From assembly GCA_002712005.1 (NCBI GenBank), contig PASP01000012.1:1-64000 (forward strand): 64,000 bases of DNA, read 5' to 3'. Each line of letters opens with the position of its first letter. Position 1 is the stretch's first letter. The DNA comes from Halobacteriovoraceae bacterium. Its GTDB lineage: Bacteria; Bdellovibrionota; Bacteriovoracia; Bacteriovoracales; Bacteriovoracaceae. The translations under genes and the position numbers were made by a program. Positions 8,108-17,219 of this stretch are shown here, piece by piece. A model generated the notes under the pieces. That model ran no database searches and was not told the origin of the DNA. It saw only the letters and a list, made by a program, of their open reading frames with translations.

Positions 8108-10471
8108 ATGACAAAAACTTCTCCACGTTCGACTCGATCCTCAAAGAAATCGACCAAAAAAACCGCAAAGAAAACAACAAAGAAAGCGGCTAAAAAAAGT
8201 ACAAAGAAAACCGCAAAGAAAACGACAAAGAAAACCACCCCCTCACGCTCTAAAAAACAAATGTCCCGCAAAAGAGGCCAGACCAAAAAGATTTCCCGCA
8301 AAACTACCCAGAAATCCACCCCTACCCCTTTGCAAAAGAGAACCAAAAAACCCACTCAAAGAAAGAAAATATCCACCACTCCGTTGAGTGTAGAATTTGG
8401 TTCAGAAAAATATAATCCTCAACACTTCTTTAATCGCGACATCAGCTGGCTTGACTTTAATTTTCGCGTTCTCAATGAGGCCCTCGACGAAAGGACCCCT
8501 TTATTAGAAAGACTTAGGTTCATGTCGATATGGCGCTCTAATAACGATGAATTCTATATGAAACGAGTGGGCTCTCTTCATAAGAAGAGAAAAGAAGGCA
8601 ATTCCGGTGTCTACCTTTCCGGTCACTCTCCAGAAGAGCTTCATAATGAGATGAGAAAGAAAGTGGATCATCAACAGAAGCTCCTTGAAATATGTTTTGA
8701 TAAAACCATCATTCCCTCCTTACAAGCTGAAGGAATCAAACTTCTTAGCTGGCAGGATTTGAATGACAGTGAGGCCAGAGAGCTTAAAGAATATTTTAAA
8801 CGAAATATCTTTCCCATCCTCACTCCCCTGGCCGTGGATTCTGGCCACCCCTTTCCCTTTCTTTCCAATCTCTCCAAGTCTATTGGAGTGGCCCTAAGAA
8901 AGCCCCGCAATCGAACTCGTCAATTTGCTCGGATTAAAATTCCTTCTGAAATTCCTCAGTGGATTAAGCTGGCAAAGAATCGCCACTATGAATACCGCTT
9001 CATCAATCTTGAAGAAGTCATTATGGCCAATCTGGACACCCTCTTTTCGGGAATGATTATCGATGCTTCTTGTATTTTTAGAATCACGCGTAACGCAGCC
9101 ATTAGTGAAGATGGTGATGATGCTGAAGATAAAATGGAATGGGTTGAAGAGGGCCTAAGAGAGAGAAAGTTTGCTCCAGTCGTTCGTCTTGAAATGGTTG
9201 GTAATCCCGATCCATGGCTCATTCAATTTCTAATGACGGAGCTTGAAATCGAAGAGGATGGGCTCTTTATCATCAAAGAGCTTCCTCTCTATTCGAGCTT
9301 TTCAGAAATCTTAGATATCAATCGTAAGAAATTAAAATATAAGAAATTCACACCGGTCATCCCTGCTCAATTTGACCACAAAGGAAATACAGACTTTAGT
9401 CTCTTTCAAATGATAAGAAAGAAAGACACCTTGGTTCACTATCCCTATGAGAGTTTTTCTCAGTCAGTGGAAACCTTTGTAAAAATGGCCGCAGAAGACC
9501 CTAAAGTCTTGGCCATAAAAATCATTCTCTATCGTACAGATACTGATGGCAGACTTATCGATGCCCTCATTCGCGCGGCCGAGAATAAAAAACAAGTCGC
9601 TTGTATTATTGAACTTAAGGCCCGCTTTGATGAAGAAAGAAATATTCAGTGGGCCCAGAAGCTTGAAGAAGCTGGTATTCATGTCAGCTACGGTCTCATG
9701 GAGTTAAAAACCCATGCCAAAATGATTTTAGTCGTTAGACAAGACGCCGATAGAATACGCTCCTATGTCAATATAGGAACGGGGAATTACAATTCCCAAA
9801 CATCTCGCCTCTATACCGACTACGGCCTCTTTACATGTGCAGATGAAATAGGCTCCGAAGTTCTCGAGGTATTTAATTACCTAACCGGTCGTTCACGCAA
9901 ACAAGATTATAAAGAACTTCTTGTTGCCCCCTACACTATGTTCAAACGCTTTATCGAGTTAATTGAAAATGAAACGAAGAATGCACAGGCCGGAAAACCA
10001 GCGCGGATAGTGGCGAAAATGAATCAATTAGAAGAGCCGCAAATCATTGAGGCCCTTTATAAGGCATCCCAGGCCGGAGTAAAAATAACCCTCTTCATCC
10101 GAGGTTTTTGTAGCCTACGTCCCCAAATGACGGGAATATCAGAAAATATTCAAGTCTTCTCTCTTGTAGGACGCCTTTTAGAACATAGTCGAATCTATTT
10201 CTTTCAAAATGCGAAGAAAGTCCCTCGCCAAGGGCTATTCTATCTAGGAAGTGCAGATTGGATGCATAGAAATCTCTTTGACCGAGTGGAAGTCATCACT
10301 CCTATTAAGAAGAATGATCTCAAACAAGAGCTATGGGAATACCTAAGTTTATTGGAAAGAGATGATCGTCATCTTTGGGAGCTTAAGTCCGATGGAACCT
10401 ATGTCCAAAGGAGACCTTCCAATGAGAAGAAGGCCATTAATTCTCAATTACTCATTCTCAAACAAAATTAA
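8108..10471 (+). CDS. ppk1: Polyphosphate kinase 1 with lysine-rich histone-H1-like N-terminal tail
   Basis: 787 residues against a usual ~690. Polymerises the gamma-phosphate of ATP into polyphosphate. The PPK core starts near residue 100 (QHFFNRDISWLDFNFRVLN). The autophosphorylated His is His536 in LKTHAKMILV, followed by NIGTGNYNSQTSRLYTD. Residues 1-95 are an extension almost entirely Lys, Thr, Ala, Ser and Arg (STKKTAKKTTKKAAKKSTKK and so on), resembling histone H1/AlgP tails; it is absent from typical PPK1. QueF at 52.9 kb has the same kind of tail. The gene converges with a Ppx/GppA phosphatase and shares a TTAA at the stops. The tail's role (DNA, RNA or polyphosphate binding) is inference. 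Confidence 0.95.
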   Translation: MTKTSPRSTRSSKKSTKKTAKKTTKKAAKKSTKKTAKKTTKKTTPSRSKKQMSRKRGQTKKISRKTTQKSTPTPLQKRTKKPTQRKKISTTPLSVEFGSEKYNPQHFFNRDISWLDFNFRVLNEALDERTPLLERLRFMSIWRSNNDEFYMKRVGSLHKKRKEGNSGVYLSGHSPEELHNEMRKKVDHQQKLLEICFDKTIIPSLQAEGIKLLSWQDLNDSEARELKEYFKRNIFPILTPLAVDSGHPFPFLSNLSKSIGVALRKPRNRTRQFARIKIPSEIPQWIKLAKNRHYEYRFINLEEVIMANLDTLFSGMIIDASCIFRITRNAAISEDGDDAEDKMEWVEEGLRERKFAPVVRLEMVGNPDPWLIQFLMTELEIEEDGLFIIKELPLYSSFSEILDINRKKLKYKKFTPVIPAQFDHKGNTDFSLFQMIRKKDTLVHYPYESFSQSVETFVKMAAEDPKVLAIKIILYRTDTDGRLIDALIRAAENKKQVACIIELKARFDEERNIQWAQKLEEAGIHVSYGLMELKTHAKMILVVRQDADRIRSYVNIGTGNYNSQTSRLYTDYGLFTCADEIGSEVLEVFNYLTGRSRKQDYKELLVAPYTMFKRFIELIENETKNAQAGKPARIVAKMNQLEEPQIIEALYKASQAGVKITLFIRGFCSLRPQMTGISENIQVFSLVGRLLEHSRIYFFQNAKKVPRQGLFYLGSADWMHRNLFDRVEVITPIKKNDLKQELWEYLSLLERDDRHLWELKSDGTYVQRRPSNEKKAINSQLLILKQN

Positions 10472-11433
10472 AAAGTGCGATAAGTGAGCTCACCTCGAAA
10501 CTTAGAGTCGAGCTCATCGCAAATTTTAAAGAGTCCTCCATGAATCAAGCCGATGTCGGGCGTATAGAGTTTCTTCATAGGGACGAAGGACATGATATTT
10601 TCAATGATATAAATGGCAGGGACAATGACGTCGGCCCTGTCGTGACGTAGTCCAAACTTCTTTGTACGATTAAGAAGAGCTGTCTCCTCTATCACCTCTC
10701 TAATGGCAGCGACTTCATCAGGAAGAACATATTCGATATTTTTTATTTTCAGGATCTTCTTTCTCAAACGGCTTAAGCGCTTAAAGTTTCCCCCTGTACC
10801 AATAACCCTTATAGGCTTCACACTTAATTGGCACTGACTGAAGAATTCCTGAATTTCAGGATTGAGGCTAGAGAGATAATCACGATAGCCCCGCTCAGGA
10901 CTTACTCCTTCCCTTGCGGCCTTCTTTCCGACTTCAAGTAATCGAACAGCACCCATAGGTAAGCTGATCGAATTTTGAACTTCCCCTTTCTTTAAGAGAG
11001 AGAGTTCAGCAGAGCCCCCTCCAATATCAAAGAGCAGAAAATCTTTTTTAGTCAGATCAATTTTGGATTGAACAGCTTTGCGAATCAACAGAGCTTCCGT
11101 TTGCCCATCAATTAAATCGATAAGAATCCCTGAAGCTTTATGAACTTCTTCTATCAACTGATGACCATTTTTACTATTGCGAAGAGCTGATGTGGCCACG
11201 GCCTTATAAGCGATAACAGAATCCTGATCCATTAGCTTTCTAAACTCTACAAAGTTCTTAACCACGGAATCCCTAGTGGCCTGAGACAGCTCTTGCCCTG
11301 AAAAGACCTCTGCCCCTAAGCGAATAGGAGTTCTCACCCGATTGATGAGGGTAAATTTTCCCGTTAAATCAATTTCACCAATGGCCATACGAATGGCATT
11401 GGAGCCAATATCAAAAGCTGCAATTTTTTTCAT
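10468..11433 (-). CDS. ppx: Exopolyphosphatase / guanosine pentaphosphate phosphatase (Ppx/GppA family)
   Basis: About 321 residues. ASKHA-fold phosphatase: IAAFDIGSNAIRMAIGEI at the N-terminus and FLLFDIGGGSAELSLLKKG near residue 140 are the two phosphate-binding loops. Family members cut terminal phosphates from polyphosphate or pppGpp. Only the two N-terminal domains are present, so this is the short form. The start is uncertain: a TTG nine bases upstream is in frame; I chose the ATG giving MKKIAAFDIG. Its place opposite ppk1 with overlapping stops suggests control of polyphosphate level, by inference. Confidence 0.9.
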   Translation of the reverse strand: MKKIAAFDIGSNAIRMAIGEIDLTGKFTLINRVRTPIRLGAEVFSGQELSQATRDSVVKNFVEFRKLMDQDSVIAYKAVATSALRNSKNGHQLIEEVHKASGILIDLIDGQTEALLIRKAVQSKIDLTKKDFLLFDIGGGSAELSLLKKGEVQNSISLPMGAVRLLEVGKKAAREGVSPERGYRDYLSSLNPEIQEFFSQCQLSVKPIRVIGTGGNFKRLSRLRKKILKIKNIEYVLPDEVAAIREVIEETALLNRTKKFGLRHDRADVIVPAIYIIENIMSFVPMKKLYTPDIGLIHGGLFKICDELDSKFRGELTYRTF

Positions 11434-11494
11434 TACCTTCAACTCTAGCAGAAGGCCTTAAATTTGACGAGAATTTTGAAGCTGACAAAGCGAA

Positions 11495-12142
11495 CTAATA
11501 GAAAGTTTCAAGAATAGGAAAGAGTCCTCTAAGACCAGAAGATACCATTTCGATGGCCACGGATAGGAGGATTATCCCCATAATACGGGTCATTACATTC
11601 AGTCCAATTCTTCCCATTTTCTTACCAATTGCTCTTGAGTAGGTAAAAATAATCTTGATCATAATCCCCAGCAAGATGAAAGAAATAATGGCCCCTATCC
11701 AGTGATAGGTCGAACTCATGCGTGATGAATAAATAATGGCCGTTGAAATACTTCCCGGCCCAGAAATAAGAGGAATCGCCAAGGGAACAATACCAATCTC
11801 ATTGGGCTCAAGATGTTCCACTTCATCTTTATTCATTTTTGTAGAAGGGCGCTTGGCCTTGATCATTTCCATGGCCATGGTGAAAATGAGAAATCCCCCA
11901 CCAATCGTAAAGGAGTCTACACTTATACTGAAAATACTTAAGAACTTCTTCCCCCCCACGATGGCAAGGATTAAGGTAATCGTCACAGTCAGGGCACAGG
12001 AAGTTGCAATCGCTCTCACTTTCTTTTCTGGGAAACTCTCCGTCATAGAAAGGAAGATAGGTATCACTCCAATAGGATTGAGAATCGACATCATCGAAAC
12101 AATCAATTTTACACTATCATCTAAGGCCAATTGCATAAGCAT
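11495..12142 (-). CDS. MarC-family integral membrane protein
   Basis: 215 residues with six hydrophobic segments. NPIGVIPIFLSMTESF near residue 22 and PLAIPLISGPGSISTAII near 120 are the two conserved half-repeats of the MarC/NAAT family. Family members were named for a multiple-antibiotic-resistance locus, but that role has not held up; a small-molecule transport function is assumed. Two in-frame ATGs (12142, 12136) are possible. The start lies just after the preceding gene's terminator T-tract and has no good ribosome site. Confidence 0.88.
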   Translation of the reverse strand: MLMQLALDDSVKLIVSMMSILNPIGVIPIFLSMTESFPEKKVRAIATSCALTVTITLILAIVGGKKFLSIFSISVDSFTIGGGFLIFTMAMEMIKAKRPSTKMNKDEVEHLEPNEIGIVPLAIPLISGPGSISTAIIYSSRMSSTYHWIGAIISFILLGIMIKIIFTYSRAIGKKMGRIGLNVMTRIMGIILLSVAIEMVSSGLRGLFPILETFY

Positions 12143-12147
12143 TCCAT

Positions 12148-12178
12148 AAAAAAAGGGGCCCTTTATAAGGCCCCTTCA
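12148..12178 (-). terminator. Intrinsic terminator
   Basis: On the minus strand AAGGGGCC / GGCCCCTT form a stem with an 8-base loop, followed by seven T. It terminates the gene ending at 12202 and sits immediately in front of the marC-type start. Confidence 0.85.
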
Positions 12179-12201
12179 TCTTAAACTATTTCTTGCCTGT
12201 A

Positions 12202-13467
12202 TTACAGGGTTTCAAAAGGATTTAAAACCTGTTTCTTTAAGACAGTAATAAATTCATCATCACCCATTGATTCGAAGTAACCATAAAGAGCTCCTTCCGA
12301 CAATGTTTGTTGACGATAAAAAGAATCGAGATAATCATCAATGATTCCTTTCATGAAAGATCCCATAGGAATAAAGGAAAGACCAAGCCGGGCCAATTGC
12401 GCAACCATTCTTCTTCTCTGTACTTTCTTTGGTGAATCATAGAAGTAAGCCACAGATAATTTAGAACTGAACATATTGGATGTATTCGCAAGATCTAAAA
12501 TAACATCTCCTTGCTCAGTTGTTGCCACTTGGTAACCATAGTTCACTCTATCTCCAATTGACTGATATACATCTCTAATTCTTCTCAAGCGATTGTTATA
12601 GAAACGGATCGTTGAATAGAAGTTATTTGTCCCGTACTGATCCCAATTGGCCTTGGCGGAATTTGACTCCCAAAAAGCATACCAAGCAATTCTCGACTCA
12701 TAGATAGAAGACATAATGTGATTAACTTCCATCGCCGTAATTCCAAGTTCTTCCTCTGAGAAACTCTCTAGATAATGAAGAAGCATATTTTGATGATAGA
12801 TTCTTCTTTGTCTTACCATTTCTTCTACTTTAGTAAGTACATAGCTGATCGTATTAAGAACAGGGATAGAAGAAAGCTTTCTCTTAGCAAAATTGAGTCC
12901 CCAAGTAAGAACTTGATAAGTCACTCTCTTCTTATAGAAGAAATCCTTATTCGTAAGGTGGGCCATAATAGTTGGATCTAATTTAAGAAGAGCATCTCCC
13001 ATCTTTGTTTCAAACTCAGTAATAACTTCTTGAAATTTTGGATTTGAGAAAACTTCGTCAAAATCAATTTTCTCTAGTTCTCTCATTGAATCAATAATGA
13101 TTCTTGCATCATTAGAAGATTTATTGTCTCCAGAAACAAGATTCTTTGTTTGAGCAGCAGAACCAAATAGCTCTTCAAGCTGATAATCGTAATCGGCTTT
13201 ACTTCGCATTTTCGCCTGTTCTTCTTGAAGACTTTCTTTAATGAATTTCACATAGGGGCGAATCGAGAAGTTCATCGTTATTGAACTATCTCTAACAAAT
13301 TCAACTTCACCGGCATCATTTCTTACAAATTGGAATCTCTTCTTAAAAGGGGCCAAATCATAAGCATGACAGGGAGATTGAGCAAGAGTTGTTGCAACTA
13401 ATACGGTTAGTGCAGCAACCACATGGGGAAGATTAAGCATATGGCTTAATTTACGGATTGCATTCAT
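12202..13467 (-). CDS. Exported protein of unknown function
   Basis: 421 residues. The N-terminus has a signal peptide (about 1-35: a basic region, the hydrophobic VVAALTVLVATTLA, then QSPCHA before YDLAPF). The mature part is mostly helical and charged, with many Phe, Tyr and Arg residues (for example MEEMVRQRRIYHQNMLLHY-like segments) and no recognised motif. No lipobox is evident. An AGGAGG site precedes the ATG at 13467. It has its own strong terminator. I do not recognise a family; it may be lineage-restricted. Confidence 0.75.
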   Translation of the reverse strand: MNAIRKLSHMLNLPHVVAALTVLVATTLAQSPCHAYDLAPFKKRFQFVRNDAGEVEFVRDSSITMNFSIRPYVKFIKESLQEEQAKMRSKADYDYQLEELFGSAAQTKNLVSGDNKSSNDARIIIDSMRELEKIDFDEVFSNPKFQEVITEFETKMGDALLKLDPTIMAHLTNKDFFYKKRVTYQVLTWGLNFAKRKLSSIPVLNTISYVLTKVEEMVRQRRIYHQNMLLHYLESFSEEELGITAMEVNHIMSSIYESRIAWYAFWESNSAKANWDQYGTNNFYSTIRFYNNRLRRIRDVYQSIGDRVNYGYQVATTEQGDVILDLANTSNMFSSKLSVAYFYDSPKKVQRRRMVAQLARLGLSFIPMGSFMKGIIDDYLDSFYRQQTLSEGALYGYFESMGDDEFITVLKKQVLNPFETL

Positions 13468-13597
13468 ATAGACCCTCCTTATTGGTACTTAAAAATCATC
13501 CTTGAAATTTATGAAAATAATTATTTATAAAGAATAGACTTTTACACAAGGAAGGTCACTGCGTGTAAGAAAAGAAAAGATCAACGGACTAAAACGA

Positions 13598-14410
13598 TCA
13601 ATTTAATCGAAATTTAAATCCAACCAAAAGACTCAACATAATTCCCAATATTAAAGAAAGAAAGAGGCTATCCTTTACGCTTGCTTCCTTTCTCAATGGA
13701 GATAATTCACCAGAACTCCCACCAAAACTATCGTGATCAGAATCAATTAGTGCAATACTCCCACAGCCCACTGGAGAATCATGGGGATAGAGATAAGAGC
13801 AAGCATCATAATCATCTATGGAGAGATTCTTTTGAACCTTCCCTCCCACTGCATAGTACATCAAAGCTGCAGGATCACCTGAGTGTCCTAGCCCAAAAGC
13901 ATGTCCTAATTCATGAGCAATAGTGGCCAACTTCTCTTGATCATCCAAATTAGCAAAACTGGTATCTGCATCGTTAATAAGAAAAGCACCTCGATCTCCA
14001 CTTGCCGTATTAATACTTCCCACCCCTAAGACACCCGCTTCATCAAAGGTATCCGTATTAGAGCTACACCCTACTAAGATCTTTCCTACCGGTGTATTTT
14101 GCAAGGTTTCCAAAAGAGTCATATTGGAGGTATCCGTTGAGACCACGGCTTCAACTTCAAGCTCAAGGGCACAGGTTGGAATCTTATTCCAATAGGCCGA
14201 AATACTTTTTCTTACCATATCTTGTAATTCATATGGGCTATTAAATCCCGCTGTAGAACATGTATTGCTGGCAATGAGAATCCCGACATCGGAACTGGGA
14301 AAAGATACTCTACCTTCATTAGATAAGGTGAAACCATAAGTTTTCATATTTAATGAAAGTAAAAAGAAAAGAAAAAAGAAAACACCAGACTTCATTGAAA
14401 TATTCTTCAT
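13598..14410 (-). CDS. Matrixin-like zinc metalloprotease with C-terminal hydrophobic anchor
   Basis: About 270 residues from the ATG at 14410, which has AGGATGG at a suitable distance (a further ATG at 14419 is poorly placed). A signal peptide (hydrophobic GVFFFLFFLLSLNM) precedes the mature domain. The zinc site HELGHAFGLGH (about residues 166-176) and a Met-turn (AALMYYAV) place it in the metzincin/M10 group, acting outside the cytoplasm. The C-terminus ends in a membrane segment and a short basic tail (LFLSLILGIMLSLLVGFKFR), similar in layout to CTERM-type sorting tails or a simple anchor. It directly follows a putative outer-membrane protein gene. A role in prey or surface proteolysis is inference. 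Confidence 0.85.
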   Translation of the reverse strand: MKNISMKSGVFFFLFFLLSLNMKTYGFTLSNEGRVSFPSSDVGILIASNTCSTAGFNSPYELQDMVRKSISAYWNKIPTCALELEVEAVVSTDTSNMTLLETLQNTPVGKILVGCSSNTDTFDEAGVLGVGSINTASGDRGAFLINDADTSFANLDDQEKLATIAHELGHAFGLGHSGDPAALMYYAVGGKVQKNLSIDDYDACSYLYPHDSPVGCGSIALIDSDHDSFGGSSGELSPLRKEASVKDSLFLSLILGIMLSLLVGFKFRLN

Positions 14411-14420
14411 TTCATCCATC

Positions 14421-14984
14421 CTAGAAAAGGTAGTAAAGAAAACTAAGTGAGTAACTCACTTTACGGGCATCGCTATTAAAGAGACTAAAAATATAAGTCT
14501 CAAAGCGTAAGCTAAACTCTTTAGAAATCACTCCATCGATTCCTAAATTAACGGTTTGATTCCAAGATAAACTTGAATCATTCGGCTGATAGAAAGGGGT
14601 CGACTCAGAGCCATTATTTAAATAAACCACTTCTCCATCACCAGAGATATGAGTGATGACTGTTGAGGTTCCATAACGAACCATCAAATGCGGATTTAAA
14701 AATAATCCAAAATCAGCGGAGATAAGATAAGTTCTCTTACTATAACCATCTCTCTCACCCGTGTGAAAAACGATATCAAACTCAGGTAAGAAGTATTGGT
14801 GATAAAAAGGAGTGAGTATTCGCGAATTTACTCCTATCATGGGATCAAAGGAAAGAGCATTTGAGGAACCCGAGATATCACTTTGAGTAGAAGGACCAAA
14901 TGGCACATAACCACCTGCCGTAACGAGGGCATGGAGATTCGAATTCAAAATAAATAAGAGAATTAGGCCATAGATCTTTTTCAC
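14421..14984 (-). CDS. Putative outer-membrane beta-barrel protein
   Basis: About 187 residues if translation starts at the GTG at 14982-14984, giving the signal peptide KKIYGLILLFILNSNLHA; a longer frame to 15044 would put 20 extra residues ahead of the signal. The mature part has alternating hydrophobic and polar strands with aromatic ends (for example RYGTSTVITHISG, SLRFETYIFSLF) and finishes in FLYYLF, consistent with a C-terminal aromatic outer-membrane signal. The stop lies 10 bases before the protease start, so the two are probably co-transcribed. Confidence 0.65.
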   Translation of the reverse strand: MKKIYGLILLFILNSNLHALVTAGGYVPFGPSTQSDISGSSNALSFDPMIGVNSRILTPFYHQYFLPEFDIVFHTGERDGYSKRTYLISADFGLFLNPHLMVRYGTSTVITHISGDGEVVYLNNGSESTPFYQPNDSSLSWNQTVNLGIDGVISKEFSLRFETYIFSLFNSDARKVSYSLSFLYYLF

Positions 14985-15067
14985 AATACACTCTCTAATA
15001 AAGAATATGCCTATCATAGGTGAAAATGAAAAAATAGCTTGCACCAGCGCATTAAGAAAGCTTTTGC

Positions 15068-17110
15068 CTACGACTTATTTGACTCATCATTTTCTGGCTC
15101 AGATTTAGGAGAATGGTTATCCTCTTCTTTCGTCTCTGTTGTTGGCGTTTCCGACTCAGCTTCAGATCCTGATGAATTTACTGAAGAAGGAACGATGGGT
15201 TCTACCGTTAATTCCACAGACTCTTTATTTTCTCGCTCTTCCCTCTTTTCCTTAGCAGCTTGGGCAAGCTCTCTTTCTTGGGCCACTTTCTGATTGAGCT
15301 CAGCGAACTCTTCTTGTTCTTTGGCCCTTTTCTCATTGAGAGGACTAAAGAGAATATCATTCACAACTTGTCTTAATGTTTTCTTATCATTTTCAGAGAT
15401 AGAGTGAATGATACCGCGATAAGTTTTTGAGCCCTTATCGTCAATAAAGTCCTTACCTTCTTCAATGGGGACAAGATTAATGGACATAGGTAAGGGATAG
15501 TCGAGACGATAAGTCTTCATGGGAAGTTCAATCTCTGTTTGAAAACGTACTTCAGACTCCGTTAAAAGAGTGAGAAGAATGGTATTTTTCATACTCCCAA
15601 AGCTTAATGTATTACTCTTTTTAATAAAGTACTTCTTCTCTTTGAAGTCAGATTCATTAAGTCTGCCATATTTTCTAGGGTCTCTTTTCTTTAAGGACTG
15701 AATCTTATTTTTGATTAACTCACTTAATTTTTCTTCTTGGCGTTTTTCATAGATTTGCGCCAAGTTCATAACCACATCCATATTTAGAGAGTGCCCATAA
15801 GTTACGATCATCGGATACATAAAACTCTCTTGGAGAGACTTTGAGGTCTGCCAAAAACAATTAAAGAGAACGATAATAGGAGAATAATTATCAATACTCT
15901 TAATCTCTGTGATTAAGCGTTGAATCTTAGAGATTTCACTTTTTTGCCAACTCGGAATTCCTTCAACCAACTCTGTATAACGTTTCTTCTGATCCTTATC
16001 TTCAAAATTATGAGTCACTTCTGGGGACTTTATCTTTTCTAAGGCCTTCTCAAAGATGGCCTCCTCATCTGGAGAAATATCGGAGAGCAGCTGATAGACG
16101 ATAATGGAAGGCCTAATTTTTAACGAATTCTTGAAGTTGTCATCAAATTGAGTAAAACAGCGAAAGGAGTACTTCTTTCGAAAGTCACTTTCATGCTGCA
16201 TTGAAAAAATTCTCATATTCTTATCAACAACCATCAATTTAGTTTTCTTCTCTAAATTGAGATCCATATGATTGATCACCCACTCTTTATGCTTTTTCTG
16301 GGCATGAATATAATCATTCTTATAATTTTGAATCATCAACTCTTGGTTCTTCTTGGCCTTTTTAATGACCTTAAGTCTCTCTGCCTCGTCTTTTTCTCCG
16401 AGAGCATCATCTTGCTGATCTTCAGTTAAATCAGGTTCATCAACAAAGACAAAATCTAAATCATAGGAGTAATTGAAATCATAATAGAGATTATTTTCAG
16501 AACGATTTTTGACAATAAAGTTTTTACTAGGAATATTCTTAGTTGGAATCTCGGAATTAAAACGTACTTTGGTTCCTTCTTCTAAAAAGAGATTCCCTTC
16601 CACGTGCATATAAGTGGGCGCAATATAACCCACTCTAAAATCATCAATAAGATCAACTTCTCGTGAAAGTTTGGCCTTCGCAAACTTTACGGGCTTTACT
16701 TGTTTAGGGAAGGCCATAACCATAGGAGCATGAACGAGATCAAAGAACTCTCCTCCCTTTACATACATAAAGTCGATCCCCCCCCCAAGACATTCCTTGA
16801 TGGCCTCTTTCTTATCCGTTAGACCAACAAGAGGGACATGTTCAAAAAGAGGATCTCTTGAAAGCAATTCAGAGAGGATAAACATCTCTTCTTTTTGAGA
16901 ACAGAAATCAATATAGAGAATTTTAGGGGGATTCTTTATAAGGGCCAAAAAGATAGATTCACCAGTGAGACCTTTCGTGACTTCAATATTTTGAAATTCC
17001 CAATTGATGGTTCCATAGGTATTCTTGTATCGATAAACTATATTATTGAAGTAATTCTTTTCAGAACCAATGTATAGAACACGATGCGCAGCTCCTGCCG
17101 GCTTGTTCAT
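15068..17110 (-). CDS. Large regulatory protein with receiver-like and PilZ-like segments
   Basis: About 680 residues from the ATG at 17110, which has GGAGG seven bases upstream. Residues of about 8-130 resemble a CheY-like receiver (HRVLYIGSEKNYF, then PPKILYIDFCSQKEE, then HVPLVGLTDK), but without the usual acidic pocket. A segment near 150-200 (DLIDDFRVGYIAPTYM, then EGTKVRFNSEI) looks PilZ-like. A charged coiled stretch follows, then a second receiver-like start (TKLMVVDKNMRIFSMQ) near 300. The C-terminal ~90 residues are acidic, rich in Glu, Ser, Pro and Thr. No output enzyme was recognised. It is likely cytoplasmic. A small winged-helix gene lies just upstream in the same direction. Confidence 0.65.
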   Translation of the reverse strand: MNKPAGAAHRVLYIGSEKNYFNNIVYRYKNTYGTINWEFQNIEVTKGLTGESIFLALIKNPPKILYIDFCSQKEEMFILSELLSRDPLFEHVPLVGLTDKKEAIKECLGGGIDFMYVKGGEFFDLVHAPMVMAFPKQVKPVKFAKAKLSREVDLIDDFRVGYIAPTYMHVEGNLFLEEGTKVRFNSEIPTKNIPSKNFIVKNRSENNLYYDFNYSYDLDFVFVDEPDLTEDQQDDALGEKDEAERLKVIKKAKKNQELMIQNYKNDYIHAQKKHKEWVINHMDLNLEKKTKLMVVDKNMRIFSMQHESDFRKKYSFRCFTQFDDNFKNSLKIRPSIIVYQLLSDISPDEEAIFEKALEKIKSPEVTHNFEDKDQKKRYTELVEGIPSWQKSEISKIQRLITEIKSIDNYSPIIVLFNCFWQTSKSLQESFMYPMIVTYGHSLNMDVVMNLAQIYEKRQEEKLSELIKNKIQSLKKRDPRKYGRLNESDFKEKKYFIKKSNTLSFGSMKNTILLTLLTESEVRFQTEIELPMKTYRLDYPLPMSINLVPIEEGKDFIDDKGSKTYRGIIHSISENDKKTLRQVVNDILFSPLNEKRAKEQEEFAELNQKVAQERELAQAAKEKREERENKESVELTVEPIVPSSVNSSGSEAESETPTTETKEEDNHSPKSEPENDESNKS

Positions 17111-17219
17111 AAGAATGACCTCCAACCATTTTGTTTACTCTTTAATTATAACCATCACTATTGGAGATTCCTAGAAGAAATCAAGAAAAATAGATATTTA
17201 GAGTACCTGGCCTGAACAC

